From Phyllobacteriaceae bacterium UBA1059 (lineage in GTDB: Bacteria > Pseudomonadota > Alphaproteobacteria > Rhizobiales > Rhizobiaceae), in assembly GCA_002316345.1 (NCBI GenBank), contig DCDI01000170.1:1975-8272 (forward strand): a stretch of DNA of 6,298 nt. Reading direction: 5' to 3'. A program made the position numbers and the translations under genes. The notes under the pieces are model-generated. The model was given only the letters and a program-made list of their open reading frames with translations, ran no database searches and was not told the origin of the DNA. Of this stretch, positions 4,959 to 6,298 are shown piece after piece. Numbering within the stretch: the stretch's first letter is position 1; each line of letters begins with the position of its first letter.

Positions 4959-6298
4959 TTACAGCGTGCGCGTCACCATCTCGACGCGGAAGCACTCGAT
5001 GACATCGCCCTGGCGAATGTCTTCGTAGTTCTGGAAGGCCATGCCGCATTCCTGGCCGACCGGGACCTCGCCCACTTCGTCCTTGAAGCGCTTCAGGGTC
5101 TTCAGCGTGCCTTCGTGGATCACGACGTTGTCGCGGATCAAACGCACGCCCGCACCACGTTCGACCTTGCCTTCGGTGACGCGGCAACCCGCGACCTTGC
5201 CGGTCTTGGTGATGTTGAACACTTCCAGGATTTCGGCATTGCCGAGGAAGGTTTCGCGACGTTCCGGCGACAGAAGGCCCGACATCGCCTGCTTCACGTC
5301 ATCCACGAGGTTGTAGATGATGTTGTAGTAGCGAACCTCGATGCCGCCCTGCTCGGCTGCCGTACGCGCCTGCTTGTTGGCACGCACGTTGAAGCCGATG
5401 ATGACCGCATTCGACGTTTCGGCCACCGACACGTCGCTTTCCGTGATCGCACCCGCGCCGACATGAACGATGCGCGCGCGCACTTCATCCGTGCCGAGCT
5501 TGTCCAGCGCCGCCACGATGGCTTCGGCCGAACCCTGCACGTCGGCCTTGACGACCAGCGGGAACTCCTTGAGACCGGAATTCTGCAGCTGCGACATCAT
5601 CTGCTCGAGCGAGCCGCGCTGGCCGGACTGGCGTGCTGCTGCCTTTTCGCGAGCCAGACGCATGCGATATTCGGAAATCTCGCGAGCGCGGGCTTCGTTT
5701 TCGACAACGGCGAAGCGATCACCAGCCGCCGGCGTACCGGACAGGCCGAGAACCTCGACCGGCATGGATGGGCCAGCTTCCGGCACGGTCTTGCCCTGAT
5801 CGTTCACCAGCGCGCGAACCTTGCCGTAGACATTGCCGGCAACCAGAATGTCGCCGGTGCGCAGCGTGCCCGTTTGCACCAGGATGGTGGCAACAGGACC
5901 GCGGCCCTTGTCGAGCTGGGCTTCGATGACGACGCCTTCCGCGGTACGATCCGGGTTGGCGCTGAGGTCGAGGATTTCTGCCTGCAACAGGATGGCTTCG
6001 AGCAGCTTGTCGAGACCGGCGCCCGTCTTGGCGGACACCTCGACGTCAAGCACTTCACCGCCCATGGATTCCACGAACACTTCGTGCTGCAGAAGCTGGG
6101 TGCGGACCTTCTGTGCGTCAGCCGACGGCTTGTCGATCTTGTTGATCGCCACGATGATTGGCACACCGGCCGACTTGGCATGGCTGATCGACTCGATCGT
6201 CTGCGGCATGACGCTGTCGTCAGCAGCCACAACCAGAACGGCGATATCGGTTGCCTGCGCACCGCGGGCACGCATGGCCGTAAAGGCTTCGTGGCCCG
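4959..6298 (-). CDS. infB: Translation initiation factor IF-2, N-terminal part cut by window
   Basis: GTPase that places fMet-tRNA on the 30S subunit and promotes 50S joining. The visible 445 residues are in frame to the right edge and begin GHEAFTAMRARGAQATDIAV, the end of the G3 motif (DTPGHE in the family). G4 is NKID at visible residues 52-55 and G5 is SAKTG at 88-92. Then come the EF-Tu-like beta-barrel domain, domain C1 (about EFPLVVKADVQGSAEAIV onward) and domain C2. C2 binds the initiator tRNA and contains KVAGCRVTEGKVERGAGVRL and ECGMAFQNYEDIRQGDVIE. The protein ends EMVTRTL. The P-loop (G1), G2 and the variable N-terminal region lie outside the window. The ATG at 6275 is internal and is not the start. 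This is the first gene of the visible cluster; nusA is expected further upstream. Confidence 0.99.
   Translation of the reverse strand, partial: GHEAFTAMRARGAQATDIAVLVVAADDSVMPQTIESISHAKSAGVPIIVAINKIDKPSADAQKVRTQLLQHEVFVESMGGEVLDVEVSAKTGAGLDKLLEAILLQAEILDLSANPDRTAEGVVIEAQLDKGRGPVATILVQTGTLRTGDILVAGNVYGKVRALVNDQGKTVPEAGPSMPVEVLGLSGTPAAGDRFAVVENEARAREISEYRMRLAREKAAARQSGQRGSLEQMMSQLQNSGLKEFPLVVKADVQGSAEAIVAALDKLGTDEVRARIVHVGAGAITESDVSVAETSNAVIIGFNVRANKQARTAAEQGGIEVRYYNIIYNLVDDVKQAMSGLLSPERRETFLGNAEILEVFNITKTGKVAGCRVTEGKVERGAGVRLIRDNVVIHEGTLKTLKRFKDEVGEVPVGQECGMAFQNYEDIRQGDVIECFRVEMVTRTL

Noticed and set aside
4863..4961. A tRNA gene in the infB-rbfA spacer, suggested by the T-arm-like sequence
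   Set aside because: No D-arm, anticodon arm or 5' acceptor strand is present at tRNA spacing; the acceptor-like strand adjoins the T-arm directly and no CCA follows.
1..6298. Mobile elements, CRISPR arrays, phage genes or an accessory defence system
   Set aside because: No transposase, integrase, terminal inverted repeat or regularly spaced repeat was seen; every long coding frame belongs to a known housekeeping or transport family.

Overview
The window is a chromosomal housekeeping segment of an alphaproteobacterium, most likely a member of the Rhizobiaceae or a close relative. The call rests on high GC content, on rhizobial-type PNPase, S15 and IF2 sequences, and on the gene order infB-rbfA-truB-(corA)-rpsO-pnp. 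All six genes lie on the minus strand, so transcription runs from the right edge to the left edge. The two outer genes are cut by the window: infB lacks its N-terminal half and pnp lacks its C-terminal KH/S1 region.

In transcription order the layout is as follows. infB (translation initiation factor IF2, 6298 to 4959) is followed by a 105-bp spacer holding two hairpins. rbfA (30S maturation factor, 4853 to 4443) overlaps truB by one base (TGATG). truB (tRNA pseudouridine-55 synthase, 4443 to 3499) is followed by a 59-bp spacer with a long hairpin that can occlude the next ribosome binding site. corA (Mg2+/Co2+ channel, 3439 to 2345) is followed by a 160-bp spacer with a possible promoter and a structured leader. 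rpsO (ribosomal protein S15, 2184 to 1915) is followed by a 275-bp spacer with strong hairpins. pnp (polynucleotide phosphorylase, 1639 to the left edge) completes the series.

The genes serve one broad programme: translation initiation, 30S maturation, tRNA modification, a small-subunit protein and RNA turnover. The exception is the CorA channel, which sits between truB and rpsO, two genes that usually adjoin. Mg2+ is needed for ribosome assembly and for PNPase activity, so a link is possible, but it is inference.

There is no mobile element, CRISPR array, tRNA or rRNA gene, or accessory system. The second-look material is in the RNA of the spacers. A tRNA acceptor/T-arm-like minihelix precedes rbfA-truB, and TruB modifies exactly this kind of loop. 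A structure can pair with the corA Shine-Dalgarno sequence and begins within ribosome-footprint distance of the truB stop. A three-way-junction leader precedes rpsO and fits S15 autoregulation. A tandem hairpin pair lies between rpsO and pnp, where enteric bacteria carry an RNase III processing site. All structures were found by eye and no folding program was run.
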